DNA of 8,903 nt from JBGTKH01 sp041744735 (GTDB lineage Bacteria; Planctomycetota; Planctomycetia; Pirellulales; Pirellulaceae). Positions 1-7,044 of this stretch are shown one piece after another. The notes beneath the pieces are model-generated. The model ran no database searches, was not told where the DNA came from, and saw nothing but the letters and a program-made list of their open reading frames with translations. The translations under genes and the position numbers were made by a program. Every line of letters starts with the position of its first letter. Within the stretch, counting starts at the first letter, position 1. Where the stretch lies: the NCBI GenBank assembly GCA_041744735.1, contig JBGTKH010000122.1, forward strand, positions 1 to 8,903. Direction: 5' to 3'.

Positions 1-126
1 GACGTCTCCCACCAGGAGGTGCGCGCCGTTGAAAAACTACTCAACGATCGACCGCGCGAATGCCTGGGATTCAGGACGCCAAGCGAAGTTTTCTTCGACG
101 AACACCACGGGAAAAATTGCGATTGA
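1..126 (+). CDS. IS30-family transposase, C-terminal end (partial, 5' end outside window)
   Basis: The plus strand is open from base 1 to the TGA at 124-126 and encodes 41 residues. They include LLNDRPRECLGFRTPSEVF, which closely matches the conserved C-terminal tail of IS30-family DDE transposases ('LNxRPRKxLGYxTPxEVF'). This tail follows the last catalytic Glu, so the catalytic core lies to the left of the window. The enzyme would cut and join the ends of the element during transposition. The stop lies only a few bases before the apparent end of the element, as is usual for IS30 elements, where the ORF fills nearly the whole IS. It is the only clearly supported plus-strand gene here. It lies antisense within the still-open frame of the giant minus-strand gene. 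The family call is confident; whether the full transposase is intact cannot be judged. Confidence 0.9.
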   Translation, partial: DVSHQEVRAVEKLLNDRPRECLGFRTPSEVFFDEHHGKNCD

Positions 127-134
127 GATTTAAG
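1..134 (+). mobile_element. Right end of an IS30-family insertion sequence
   Basis: The transposase tail stops at 126, and good minus-strand host coding sequence (Asn/Asp/Ser-rich, ending around WDSSGG) resumes by about 135. The right terminal inverted repeat should therefore lie in roughly 105-134, which includes aattgcgattgagatttaag at 115-134. IS30 ends are imperfect inverted repeats of about 20-30 bp close to the transposase stop. The exact boundary and the short target duplication cannot be fixed because the left end is outside the window. Read on the minus strand, the host frame continues through this end without a stop. Confidence 0.65.
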
Positions 135-3100
135 ACCGCCGCTGCTGTCCCAGTCGTTGCTGCCGTTGTAAAAGGCGTCGCGCATTTCGTAATTTGTGCG
201 GACGGCTAAGCCGCCCACTGAAACCGTAGGATTCCCATCGGGGTCCGTCGTGATGCCGCCGAAAGCAAAGGCCGCATTCGTCTGCTCGTACAGATTGGAC
301 TGATAGGATTGCGTACCGAAACCTTTGGACGAAGAACTGCTGCTGAAGTTGTAACTCGTAATGCCGCCGGGCACCTTTTGTGTACCCTTTCCGCTGGCCG
401 AGTCCGCGTGATCCCACGCAAAGAATTTGTCGTCGACCTGGGTCGTGGAATGCCAATAGCCGACGAGTGCTCCGGTCGTGTCGTAACTCTTGGACCACTG
501 CTCGTCGCGGTCCGAGACAATCTTCGCTGATTCCGTCAGCTTGCTCGATGAGGTCATGCTGGCGCCGCTGCTAAAAGAACTGTCGGCAACATTCTCCCAT
601 TCGACGGTGTTGATCTTGGTCTGCTCGACAAGTTGGTAATCGGTCTGTGACGTGGTCAGGCCGCTGGTGTCCGTCTGGCTCGCGTCCTCCCGGAATTCGA
701 CGGCATGATAGATGGTGTCGTTGATGGAGCCTTGATTGACCCTGCTGATGCTGCCCGCACCATACCCGTAGGCGGCTACGGTCACGCGCGTGTCGTCCAC
801 GTCGTTATCGTAAATGGCCGTCGTTTCCAGGCGAAGCGTGTAGGCATACGTCGATTCGCTCGTGCCGTCTGCATAGAGCTGCGACGACCCGGAATTGGTT
901 TCGTCGCGCAGCGTCGTATAGTCTGTTGCGTCGTACGTGACCAACAAAGTGCTGCTGCCGGTGCCGGACGAATAATACTGCCGTGAGTCCGGCGTATAGA
1001 TCGTTCGCCCGTACGCCGACGTGGTGTGACTCCAATTGTCTGTGGCGGTTTCCGAAATCAACACGCCGGCTACATCGTCCCAAACGGTCGTTCGATTACC
1101 GCTGTTTGTTCCCGTTGATCCGTTGATGACATCATCTGATGAAGTGCTGTATTGGGTAACGCTGTGCCACGAGGCGCCGTCGTACCAGGTGCTGGAAGTG
1201 TTGTTGACGTTTGACGTACTGTAAGCATTTGATGTGCTCCCGTTGTAGCTGTAGTTGAACGACGTCGTGGTGATACCGGATGCAGTTGTAATGGCAGTGT
1301 TCGTCGTAAAGGTCGATGCATAGTCATCGGTGACGGGTGTCACAAGGGTTACGACCAGGCCCAGCGGAGAGATGAACGTATCAACGGTATTTTTCGAGTA
1401 GTGTGCCGCGGCACTGGCGCTGTACGCGTGAGTTTGGGTGGATGAAACAGAGCCATCTGCGGCAATGGATTGGCTGCCTGAGGCCACGAAGGAATACACT
1501 TGCTGGCCATTGTCGTTGTACGTGACTGTCGATAGCACGGTGGTACCGTCACCCAGAACGCCGGCAGAATTCGACGTCGTGAAGTGACTGAATTCATCGC
1601 GACGATTTTCCGTGAGCGAATACGCCGCGCCTGACGAATCGCCGCTAGCCACGAACGTGTAGTTATGCAGGCCCCACTGTCGAAGCGTGTACGTGCCGCC
1701 GTCCGCCGCGGTGTCGTCCGTTGTAACGTCGTAGCTGGACACGAGTGTTTCGATTACCGACCAGGTCCCATCGGCGTTCACGATGCTATCGGTCGTTAGG
1801 GTCGCGAGAATGGTCGTGGTAACAAGCGATTCGCCGCCGCTGCCATCTGGAATGGTTTGAGTGTCCGAGAAGTCGCCCACGATTTGTGTATAGCTGGTGC
1901 CGTCGGGATGCGGAACGAATGGCGTTTGAAATAAGTCGAAAGCACCGCCCAAGACAAAGGCTGGCAACGACTCGGGAGAGCCTGGCGGCGAGGGTGAAGT
2001 GGACATCACAGGAACTTCGGCGCCGTAGCCCACGTACGAGAAATGCGTGTACGTCGGCGTCGTGGTCGCTGGGGGCGGCGAGAATGTTGGAACCTCCAGT
2101 GGATCCAATTCATAACGGAAGCCGAACGTTACCCAATCTCCGTACACGCTACTTCCCGTGTTCGCATCCAGAGCCAAGGCGCGGACCCGCAATTCGACGT
2201 CACCTAGGCCTAGGGTGACGACGCGGTCAGTCAAATCAATCGTGAACAGTCCGGTTCCAGCCGCGTCGGCAAGGACCATGCCGTCAGCCGTGCCATCGCC
2301 GTTGAGATCGAATTCGATGGGCACGCCGGCGAGCGAACTCGTATCGCTCGACACGGTTCCCACGACGACGCGGTTGCTGCTAATGTTATCGCCCGGCACA
2401 TTCGTATCCTCGGCCAGGTGCAAATTGCCAACGACGGGTGGCTTAGTCGCTTCGGCTGCGACGTAGGTGAAGCTGAATGTTGCCCAATCGCCGAACACGT
2501 AGCTGTCGGCATCGTTCAATTCACCCGCACGAAATTGCACGCTGGTGAATCCGCCGGCCAGTGGATGGAAGTTGAGATCAACCGTGAATTCACCGGTTCC
2601 CGTGGCCGTTGTATTCACGAAACCGTCGGGACTGCCGTCGCCGTTGAAGTCGAACTGCACCGGCACGTTATCGATCTTCCCGCGGACGTGCGTCACCGTG
2701 CCGGAAAGTTTTGCATCGGTTGTAATGTTGTCACCCGGCGCGTCGCTGTCGTTAACCAGGTGCAAACCGATAACCTGAGGCGGCGCAGTTGTGGCTGGCT
2801 CGTAGGTGAAGGTGAAGGTCTGCCAATCACCGTAGCGATAGCCCAGTATTGCATCGTCCCATTCGGCAGTTCGAGCACGGACTTGGACTTCGCCGGGCGC
2901 GAGGCTGTCGGGTTGGAGGTTGATTGTGAAGGCGGCGTACGGGGCGCCCTGGAACGGAATCACGACCCCGCCGCTCGCATCGCCCGTGAGTTCGAACTCC
3001 ACGATCAATTCACTGCTGTCAACCCAGGGCCCCGAAATCGTGCCGACAATCGTTGGGTCGGATGTAATGCCGTCCCCAAGGCTGCCTGTATCGCGTTCCA

Positions 3101-4946
3101 GCCCCAGCGAGATGACTTCGATTTGCTCAAATGCAGACTTGCTGAAGGTAAAACTAAACGACTGCCAAGCAGAGGAGACTGCGGCCCCCGTTTCTTCGTC
3201 CGCAACACTTGCTCGTAACCCGACGACAATCAATCCTTCGGCCAACTCCGTGCCGCGTAAATCCAATTCGAACCTCCCGCTGCCGTCCGCATCCGTGAGG
3301 ACGATGCCCTCGGCAATTCCATCCGCGTTCAAATCGAATTCGACCGGTACACCGTCCACCGATCCCGGCCCGCCCCACACGATGCCGATGACGCGTGGAT
3401 CGAGTGTGATGCCGTCGCTGGCTTCGGCCGTATCATTAACCAACCGCAGCTCGCGAATTTCGGGTTGCGGTGCGGTCTGAGGCGCATAACGGAAGTCGAA
3501 GGGCGCCCACGGCCCCTCGACGTAACGAGCGGTTTTCGAATTGAATTCCCGGCCGCGCACCATCAAGTTGATTAGGCCTGCCGGCAAGGATTCGGCCCGC
3601 AAGGAAAGCTCAAAGTGTCCGGTATTCACGTCGTAGATGGACGTTGAACCATCGGGGACACCATCGCCGTTGATATCAAATTGCACGGTCAAGAAGTCGA
3701 GTGAGCCGTCGGGATTTGACAGCACCCCGGCAACTCGCGGGTCGCTGGTGATGGCGTCGTCGGGCACCTCCGTATCGCGTACCAGGTGTAAGCCGGTGAT
3801 GACCGGCGGCGCGTCGGTGGTTGAAATAAACGTAAATGCAAATTCCTGCCATGCACCCGCGATGAAGCCCAGCGCGTCGGCGCTGTAGACGCTGGGGCGA
3901 ACATGCAATCGAACGGGACCATATTCGAGTTGCGACAGTGTTTGTGCGAAGTCGATCGTGAACTGACCCTGACTGTCAGCAAGCACAGTCCCGTCGGGAA
4001 CGCCATTACTGTCCAAGTCGTAATCGATGGCGGCGAAAGCAGCGACCTCGGATTCCAGTACCACCGTTCCGGTAACCGTGGGGTCCTCCGAGATCGGATC
4101 GCCGACAACCCCAGTGTCGTTGAGCAGACGCAAATCCACGATGGAAGGGGACTCCGGGATAACGACACCCAGGATCGTGAACTGGAACGGACTTTCGTCC
4201 GGGTCGTTGTTTGCAAACGACAACTGCCCCTGGAAGCGTCCGGTCGCTGTGGCGTCCAATTGGATCGTAAAAGACGTACTGGAGCATGGTGCGACTGTCG
4301 CGGCAAACGGCACCACAAGACTAAATCCCTGCGGCAGTTGCAAGGACGCCGGATCGAGGACGAGATCGGCTTCCCCCTCGTTGGAGACGATAATTTGCAG
4401 CGTCCGTGGCACATCGCGCTGTGTGATACCGAAATCAACGCTGCCCGTAACAGAAAGTTCTGTGCCGTCCGTCCAAAGCGCGATTTCGGGGGTCGGCGGC
4501 TGGAGCGTGATGGTGAAATCAGTCCAGTCGCCTAGGGCGACGACGTTGTTGGAATTGTCGTACTGGACAGCGCGATAGCGTAGCGTATACACGCCGCTGT
4601 ACGACTCGAGCGATGGGTCGGTGGTGCGGGCGTCGTACGTAAAGCCATCGCCCGACTGTGCCACGGCGACTGTGGCGTCCACCGTGCCATCCGCATTGTG
4701 GTCAAACTCGACGGCAGCCCAGCCGTCCGAGAAATCGCCGCTGACGGTCCCTTGCACCGTCGGATCGCTGGTGACTAGGTCCGTGCCGTACAAGCCAGTG
4801 TCGTTAAGCAATTGCAAGTCATCGACGGTGGCGATGAACATCGCGCGCGACTCAAGCGCCTCGAATTGCATGCGCCGCGGCTCGGGGCGCTTTGTCGTGT
4901 TGGGCTTCTTCTTGCGTCGCGTGAACAAGCGGAAGGGCAAACGCAT
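1..4946 (-). CDS. Giant LEPR-XLL-type repeat protein, probably exported or surface-located, interrupted by IS30 (partial)
   Basis: I checked the frame codon by codon. From the ATG at 4946-4944 there is no in-frame stop to the window edge (about 1,648 codons); native sequence appears to end near codon 1605, where IS30 begins. An in-frame TAA lies two codons upstream of the ATG, so this is the first possible start; no clear Shine-Dalgarno is visible. The N-terminus is Arg/Lys-rich, followed by QFEALESRAMF at about residues 28-38. This resembles the planctomycete LEPR-XLL motif found on large exported proteins, and there is no ordinary hydrophobic signal peptide. Residues 39-946 hold seven modules of about 110 residues plus an ASH-like domain. 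Residues 950-1605 are Ser/Thr/Tyr/Asn-rich. The role is unknown; an adhesin, an S-layer-like protein or the N-terminal part of an Rhs-like protein are possible. The true C-terminus would lie beyond the IS. Confidence 0.85.
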   Translation of the reverse strand, partial: MRLPFRLFTRRKKKPNTTKRPEPRRMQFEALESRAMFIATVDDLQLLNDTGLYGTDLVTSDPTVQGTVSGDFSDGWAAVEFDHNADGTVDATVAVAQSGDGFTYDARTTDPSLESYSGVYTLRYRAVQYDNSNNVVALGDWTDFTITLQPPTPEIALWTDGTELSVTGSVDFGITQRDVPRTLQIIVSNEGEADLVLDPASLQLPQGFSLVVPFAATVAPCSSTSFTIQLDATATGRFQGQLSFANNDPDESPFQFTILGVVIPESPSIVDLRLLNDTGVVGDPISEDPTVTGTVVLESEVAAFAAIDYDLDSNGVPDGTVLADSQGQFTIDFAQTLSQLEYGPVRLHVRPSVYSADALGFIAGAWQEFAFTFISTTDAPPVITGLHLVRDTEVPDDAITSDPRVAGVLSNPDGSLDFLTVQFDINGDGVPDGSTSIYDVNTGHFELSLRAESLPAGLINLMVRGREFNSKTARYVEGPWAPFDFRYAPQTAPQPEIRELRLVNDTAEASDGITLDPRVIGIVWGGPGSVDGVPVEFDLNADGIAEGIVLTDADGSGRFELDLRGTELAEGLIVVGLRASVADEETGAAVSSAWQSFSFTFSKSAFEQIEVISLGLERDTGSLGDGITSDPTIVGTISGPWVDSSELIVEFELTGDASGGVVIPFQGAPYAAFTINLQPDSLAPGEVQVRARTAEWDDAILGYRYGDWQTFTFTYEPATTAPPQVIGLHLVNDSDAPGDNITTDAKLSGTVTHVRGKIDNVPVQFDFNGDGSPDGFVNTTATGTGEFTVDLNFHPLAGGFTSVQFRAGELNDADSYVFGDWATFSFTYVAAEATKPPVVGNLHLAEDTNVPGDNISSNRVVVGTVSSDTSSLAGVPIEFDLNGDGTADGMVLADAAGTGLFTIDLTDRVVTLGLGDVELRVRALALDANTGSSVYGDWVTFGFRYELDPLEVPTFSPPPATTTPTYTHFSYVGYGAEVPVMSTSPSPPGSPESLPAFVLGGAFDLFQTPFVPHPDGTSYTQIVGDFSDTQTIPDGSGGESLVTTTILATLTTDSIVNADGTWSVIETLVSSYDVTTDDTAADGGTYTLRQWGLHNYTFVASGDSSGAAYSLTENRRDEFSHFTTSNSAGVLGDGTTVLSTVTYNDNGQQVYSFVASGSQSIAADGSVSSTQTHAYSASAAAHYSKNTVDTFISPLGLVVTLVTPVTDDYASTFTTNTAITTASGITTTSFNYSYNGSTSNAYSTSNVNNTSSTWYDGASWHSVTQYSTSSDDVINGSTGTNSGNRTTVWDDVAGVLISETATDNWSHTTSAYGRTIYTPDSRQYYSSGTGSSTLLVTYDATDYTTLRDETNSGSSQLYADGTSESTYAYTLRLETTAIYDNDVDDTRVTVAAYGYGAGSISRVNQGSINDTIYHAVEFREDASQTDTSGLTTSQTDYQLVEQTKINTVEWENVADSSFSSGASMTSSSKLTESAKIVSDRDEQWSKSYDTTGALVGYWHSTTQVDDKFFAWDHADSASGKGTQKVPGGITSYNFSSSSSSKGFGTQSYQSNLYEQTNAAFAFGGITTDPDGNPTVSVGGLAVRTNYEMRDAFYNGSNDWDSSGGLKSQSQFFPWCSSKKTSLGVLNPRHSRGRSLSSFSTARTSWWET
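135..2100 (-). other. Ser/Thr/Tyr-rich C-terminal region of the giant protein
   Basis: After the seventh module comes a Pro/Thr linker (LEVPTFSPPPATTTPTYTHF), then about 650 residues rich in Ser, Thr, Tyr, Asn and Asp and poor in Cys and Lys. Short recurring elements such as 'YTFVASG', 'YSFVASGSQS', 'TENRRDEFSHF' and 'TVTYNDNGQQ' suggest a degenerate beta-strand repeat. This resembles the long regions that precede Rhs/YD cores in planctomycete proteins, but no canonical YD repeat or Rhs core motif is visible before the IS30 junction. The function is unknown. Confidence 0.55.
2109..4832 (-). repeat. Seven tandem ~110-residue beta-type modules in the giant protein
   Basis: Protein-level repeats, by residue of the giant protein: about 39-150, 268-372, 378-490, 494-602, 608-716, 719-828 and 833-946. 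Each starts with a strand like 'LhLvnDTgxxGDxITsDPxVxGTV'. Most have a central VxFDxNGDGxxDG segment, then 'GxFxxDL', 'GxxxVxVRA', and end with 'YGDWxxFxFTY'. The FDxNGDG loop resembles a calcium-binding DxNxDG loop. The pattern suggests Ig/cadherin-like beta sandwiches in a rod, which is inference. Module 1 has FDHNADG, module 2 YDLDSNG, and module 5 (near 2990) has lost the motif (FELTGDA). The DNA copies have diverged, so this is not a recent duplication. Confidence 0.8.
4146..4496 (-). other. 'Choice-of-anchor D' / ASH-like domain between repeat modules 1 and 2
   Basis: Residues about 151-267 of the giant protein do not fit the 110-residue module. They show a 'VTGSVDFG' start, then 'LQIIVSNEGEADLVLDP', and 'GQLSFANNDPDESPF' near the end. 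This order (DFG, NxGxxxL, NDPxExPF) matches the bacterial choice-of-anchor D / ASPM-SPD2-Hydin-like Ig fold, which is common in large planctomycete exported proteins. It is a single copy inserted in the repeat array. The assignment rests on motif recall, not on a profile search. Confidence 0.7.
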
Positions 4947-4952
4947 GGGTTA

Positions 4953-5001
4953 GATCGAGGGTTGAGGGTTGAGAGTTAACGGTCGAGAGTCCAGAGTCGA
5001 A
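4953..5001. repeat. Seven imperfect tandem heptamers (consensus rGTYGAG)
   Basis: Read on the plus strand, seven consecutive 7-base units are gatcgag, ggttgag, ggttgag, agttaac, ggtcgag, agtccag and agtcgaa. The two central copies (4960-4973) are identical and the outer ones differ at one to three bases. The array ends six bases before the start codon of the giant gene (minus strand, 4946), so it would lie in its 5' leader, where a ribosome binding site would be expected. It may be a slippage-prone microsatellite or a planctomycete intergenic repeat. A regulatory role is not shown. Confidence 0.75.
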
Positions 5002-5181
5002 AGCGTCAAGCGGTTGGAAGAGGCGGGGCAAATTCCGCGCGGGTCGTACGCCCACGGGCATCATCTGAAGAGGAGTCCAATTTTTGCAATGGGTGGGCGT
5101 CTGGTGAATGAACGATGGCTTCAAGGAATCTGCTCCGTAGCCGACAGCCATGATGCTAGGCAGTGGAAAGCGTCCGTGAAA

Positions 5182-5221
5182 TAGTCACTTTCGCTATCGG
5201 ACTAGTCATTTTCGCTATTGG
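5182..5221. repeat. Two-copy 19-base direct repeat, period 21; possible IS21-family end remnant
   Basis: tagtcactttcgctatcgg (5182-5200) is followed, after two bases, by tagtcattttcgctattgg (5203-5221), with 17 of 19 positions identical. Closely spaced direct repeats of the type 'tRGTCAYTTT...' are typical of IS21-family termini, which carry several transposase binding sites. No istA or istB sequence is visible beside it, so it would be a solo end or relic. It could instead be a pair of operator sites. The repeat itself is certain; the IS21 link is recall only. Confidence 0.6.
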
Positions 5222-5259
5222 CCGATGGCGCACCGCCAAAGGATCAGTTCGGACACGGG

Positions 5260-5382
5260 TCAACCTGCCAAGCTCACCAGCGCGACGTTCAGTTCAGCCG
5301 CCATCGTATCCAGCATACCGCTGCGCTGGTTTCGCACGGTGTGCTGACTGGTTCCCAGTCGAGTTTCCTCCGCGATCCTCAC
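5260..5382 (-). CDS. Possible 40-residue ORF overlapping the methyltransferase stop (GTG start)
   Basis: A GTG at 5382-5380 overlaps the last base of the methyltransferase TAG, and the frame runs to the TGA at 5262-5260. The peptide begins VRIAEETRLGTSQHTV and ends LDTMAAELNVALVSLAG. Its composition looks more protein-like than random GC-rich sequence, with a polar first half and an amphipathic or hydrophobic end. The TAGTG overlap would allow translational coupling. Against it: the start is not ATG, the Shine-Dalgarno match is weak, it is short, and I recognise no family. It could also be a relic of a longer gene. Confidence 0.25.
   Translation of the reverse strand: MRIAEETRLGTSQHTVRNQRSGMLDTMAAELNVALVSLAG
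5346..5360 (-). terminator. Short hairpin after the methyltransferase gene
   Basis: GACTGG and CCAGTC form a perfect 6-bp stem around a 3-base loop, starting 21 bases after the methyltransferase stop codon. There is no T-rich tract on the minus-strand side, so it does not qualify as a classical Rho-independent terminator. It also falls inside the possible 40-residue ORF. Confidence 0.25.
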
Positions 5383-6995
5383 TAATCACCGCCTGGGCTA
5401 AGTCCACCTTCGACCAGCAGGCCTTTTCGCGCGATGGACGTGAGGTTCTCGTCCAGGATTTGAGTGAGAACTTGCTTGATTCGGTCCTCTTGGCTGACCG
5501 GCCTTCCGGCGTCGTGGACGACCAGACGTCCGCAGCGAACTTCCTGGGCCATCACGTCCACGAGAGCTGACGCGTCATGGTTGCCGTTCAGGTGCGGAAG
5601 CAAATGGCGCTCCAGGTCGCTCAGGCGGACGGACTCGTGCCACAGGTTCGTCACACGATTCCCCGCCAGCGCTTGATGTCGAGCCAGCCGCGGCGCCTGC
5701 GGCCGCTCGGAAACTTCCAACGCGCAGGGCGTCGGCTGGATGGAAAGGTCGACATGGGTCGTGGCGTAACAGCGGATGAGCGGACCAGCCAAGGCTCGCG
5801 CATCTTGCGCGGCGCGCTCGGCGTCGATGACCATGGGACCGGACGCAAGACGGCCCCGAGCGGCTGACAGCAACTCTTGGAACGGGACCGTCCGCGGCCA
5901 CACTTCCCGCAGGTGAACCATGGCCGCTTTGACCAGCGGTTCGGTCGTCGTCAAGGTCGAACCGGGCCGGCGAAAGGTCACTTGCTCGCGCGACCTGACG
6001 TCGATGGGGCCACTTTCGGGCTCGGCTGAGGAGGCGACGTGCAGACCGAAGACGCGCTCCGCCGGAATGCTTCGGTCCAGGTTCACCCCCTGGTGGCACA
6101 GCAACGTTTGCCGGAACAGGCGGTTGCGCACGAAGTCCATGTACTGTTCCATTTGGATGACGTCGGACGCCAGGCGCCGCAGCATGGATTCCACTTTGGG
6201 CGGAAAGTTGCTGGCGGCCATGCTGCTGAAGTCCGCCTCGCCCAGGTATTGCAGGCCTTTTTCTTGAGCCCGCTGCATGAAATCGTGGAAGTATTCCGGG
6301 CGGTTCTCTTCCTCCAAATACTCGTGCAACAGATACCAATCTTCTTTCGGCCGAATCAGGTTCAACTCGTCTCGCAGCAGAATGCCGTAGGCGTTGTTTT
6401 CCGTGGGCACGGATTCGGCCAGGAAGTCCAGCAGCGCCCGGCCTTCGCGGATGCGACCTTCCGGCCGGTCGAAGAAGCTGGCCCGGTAACACATCAAGTC
6501 GCGGATCATCCCGCGCATTCGCCAGCCGGGATACGTGTTATAGCTGATGTAGGCCACGCCGTTGGCCGAGAGGTTGCGGCTGGAAATCTCCAGAATCTTG
6601 TCCTGCACGGCATGCGGCACCCAGGAGTACACGCCGTGCACGATGATGTAGTCGAACCGGCCAAATTGCGCGTCGATGTCCTGGATCTGCTTGTGCAGCA
6701 AACGAATATTTTTCAGCCCCGCCGCATCGAGCACCTGTTGCCCGTCGGCGATTTGACGGCCGGAAGCGTCCACGCCGACGAACTCGCTGCCGGGAAACTG
6801 CTCCGCCAGCGGCAGCAAGTTCCCGCCGCGGGAACAGCCTAATTCCAAGACCCGGCAGTGCGGCAAGGCCGCGGGCGACATGCCCAGCAGCGTGGCCATC
6901 GTGCCTAACCGGTCGGGATGAGATTGCGGAAAGGGGAAACTCTCGTACGGCACTTCGTCGTACGCGGTTTTGATTGGGATGCTGTCGTGCGTCAT
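5382..6995 (-). CDS. Class I SAM-dependent methyltransferase with regulatory domain (PKMT-like)
   Basis: 537 residues, predicted to transfer a methyl group from SAM, possibly to protein lysines. The N-terminal YDEVPYESFPFPQSHPDRL (12-30) is typical of this family. The Rossmann methyltransferase domain follows: RVLELGCSRGGN (48-59) is motif I, FVGVDAS (72-78) has the ribose-binding acidic D76, and HGVYSWVP (120-127) and ISYNTYPGWRMRGMIRDLM (150-168) are characteristic. Residues about 215-300, with 'YLLHEYLEEENRPEYFHDFM' and 'YLGEADF', match the methyltransferase regulatory domain (PF10119). The rest should be the C-terminal winged-helix-like domain. Rickettsial PKMT1/PKMT2, which methylate OmpB, share this layout. 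The ATG at 6995 fits the conserved N-terminus; its ribosome binding site is weak. It lies 49 bases after the immunity gene and may be cotranscribed. The substrate is unknown. Confidence 0.88.
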   Translation of the reverse strand: MTHDSIPIKTAYDEVPYESFPFPQSHPDRLGTMATLLGMSPAALPHCRVLELGCSRGGNLLPLAEQFPGSEFVGVDASGRQIADGQQVLDAAGLKNIRLLHKQIQDIDAQFGRFDYIIVHGVYSWVPHAVQDKILEISSRNLSANGVAYISYNTYPGWRMRGMIRDLMCYRASFFDRPEGRIREGRALLDFLAESVPTENNAYGILLRDELNLIRPKEDWYLLHEYLEEENRPEYFHDFMQRAQEKGLQYLGEADFSSMAASNFPPKVESMLRRLASDVIQMEQYMDFVRNRLFRQTLLCHQGVNLDRSIPAERVFGLHVASSAEPESGPIDVRSREQVTFRRPGSTLTTTEPLVKAAMVHLREVWPRTVPFQELLSAARGRLASGPMVIDAERAAQDARALAGPLIRCYATTHVDLSIQPTPCALEVSERPQAPRLARHQALAGNRVTNLWHESVRLSDLERHLLPHLNGNHDASALVDVMAQEVRCGRLVVHDAGRPVSQEDRIKQVLTQILDENLTSIARKGLLVEGGLSPGGD

Positions 6996-7044
6996 AGTCG
7001 ATAACCCTGATGTCGTTTTCCTTCGACGTCTTCAGTCGGTCCAG

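Larger units (their letters stand above)
4947..5381. other. Intergenic region between the methyltransferase and giant-protein genes
   Basis: About 435 bases without a convincing gene. The region holds a possible 40-residue ORF at the methyltransferase end, a short hairpin, a two-copy repeat with a period of 21 bases, and a heptamer array ending next to the giant gene's ATG. The stretch 5002-5180 contains nothing I can name. It could carry the promoter of the giant gene, but no confident -35/-10 pair is visible. Confidence 0.6.

Noticed and set aside
2418..3218. Plus-strand 266-codon ORF
   Set aside because: It lies antisense to repeat modules of the giant protein, whose frame is coherent through the whole stretch. 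Its own translation shows no domain or repeat pattern of its own.
3689..4438. Minus-strand 249-codon ORF in a second frame
   Set aside because: It overlaps the giant gene on the same strand. Its Ser/Arg/Pro-rich translation is what a frame-shifted reading of GC-rich coding DNA gives, and the giant-gene frame shows the repeat motifs throughout.
4852..5151. Minus-strand 99-codon ORF across the heptamer array
   Set aside because: It has no Shine-Dalgarno, reads through the heptamers, and overlaps the giant gene's start out of frame. No coding character was recognised.
4969..5184. Plus-strand 71-codon ORF in the intergenic region
   Set aside because: It begins inside the heptamer array, has no convincing ribosome binding site, and shows no familiar sequence.
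5163..5570. Plus-strand 135-codon ORF starting in the paired repeats
   Set aside because: Its hydrophobic-looking start (VTFAIGLVIFAIG) is only the translated 21-base-period repeat, and the rest is antisense to the methyltransferase C-terminus.
5575..6492. Minus-strand 305-codon ORF in another frame of the methyltransferase gene
   Set aside because: Its Arg/Ala/Pro/Gly-rich composition is that of an out-of-frame reading. The 537-residue frame carries the SAM-binding motifs.
6039..6842. Plus-strand 267-codon ORF, His/Gln/Val-rich
   Set aside because: It is fully antisense to the methyltransferase core, which has clear family motifs.
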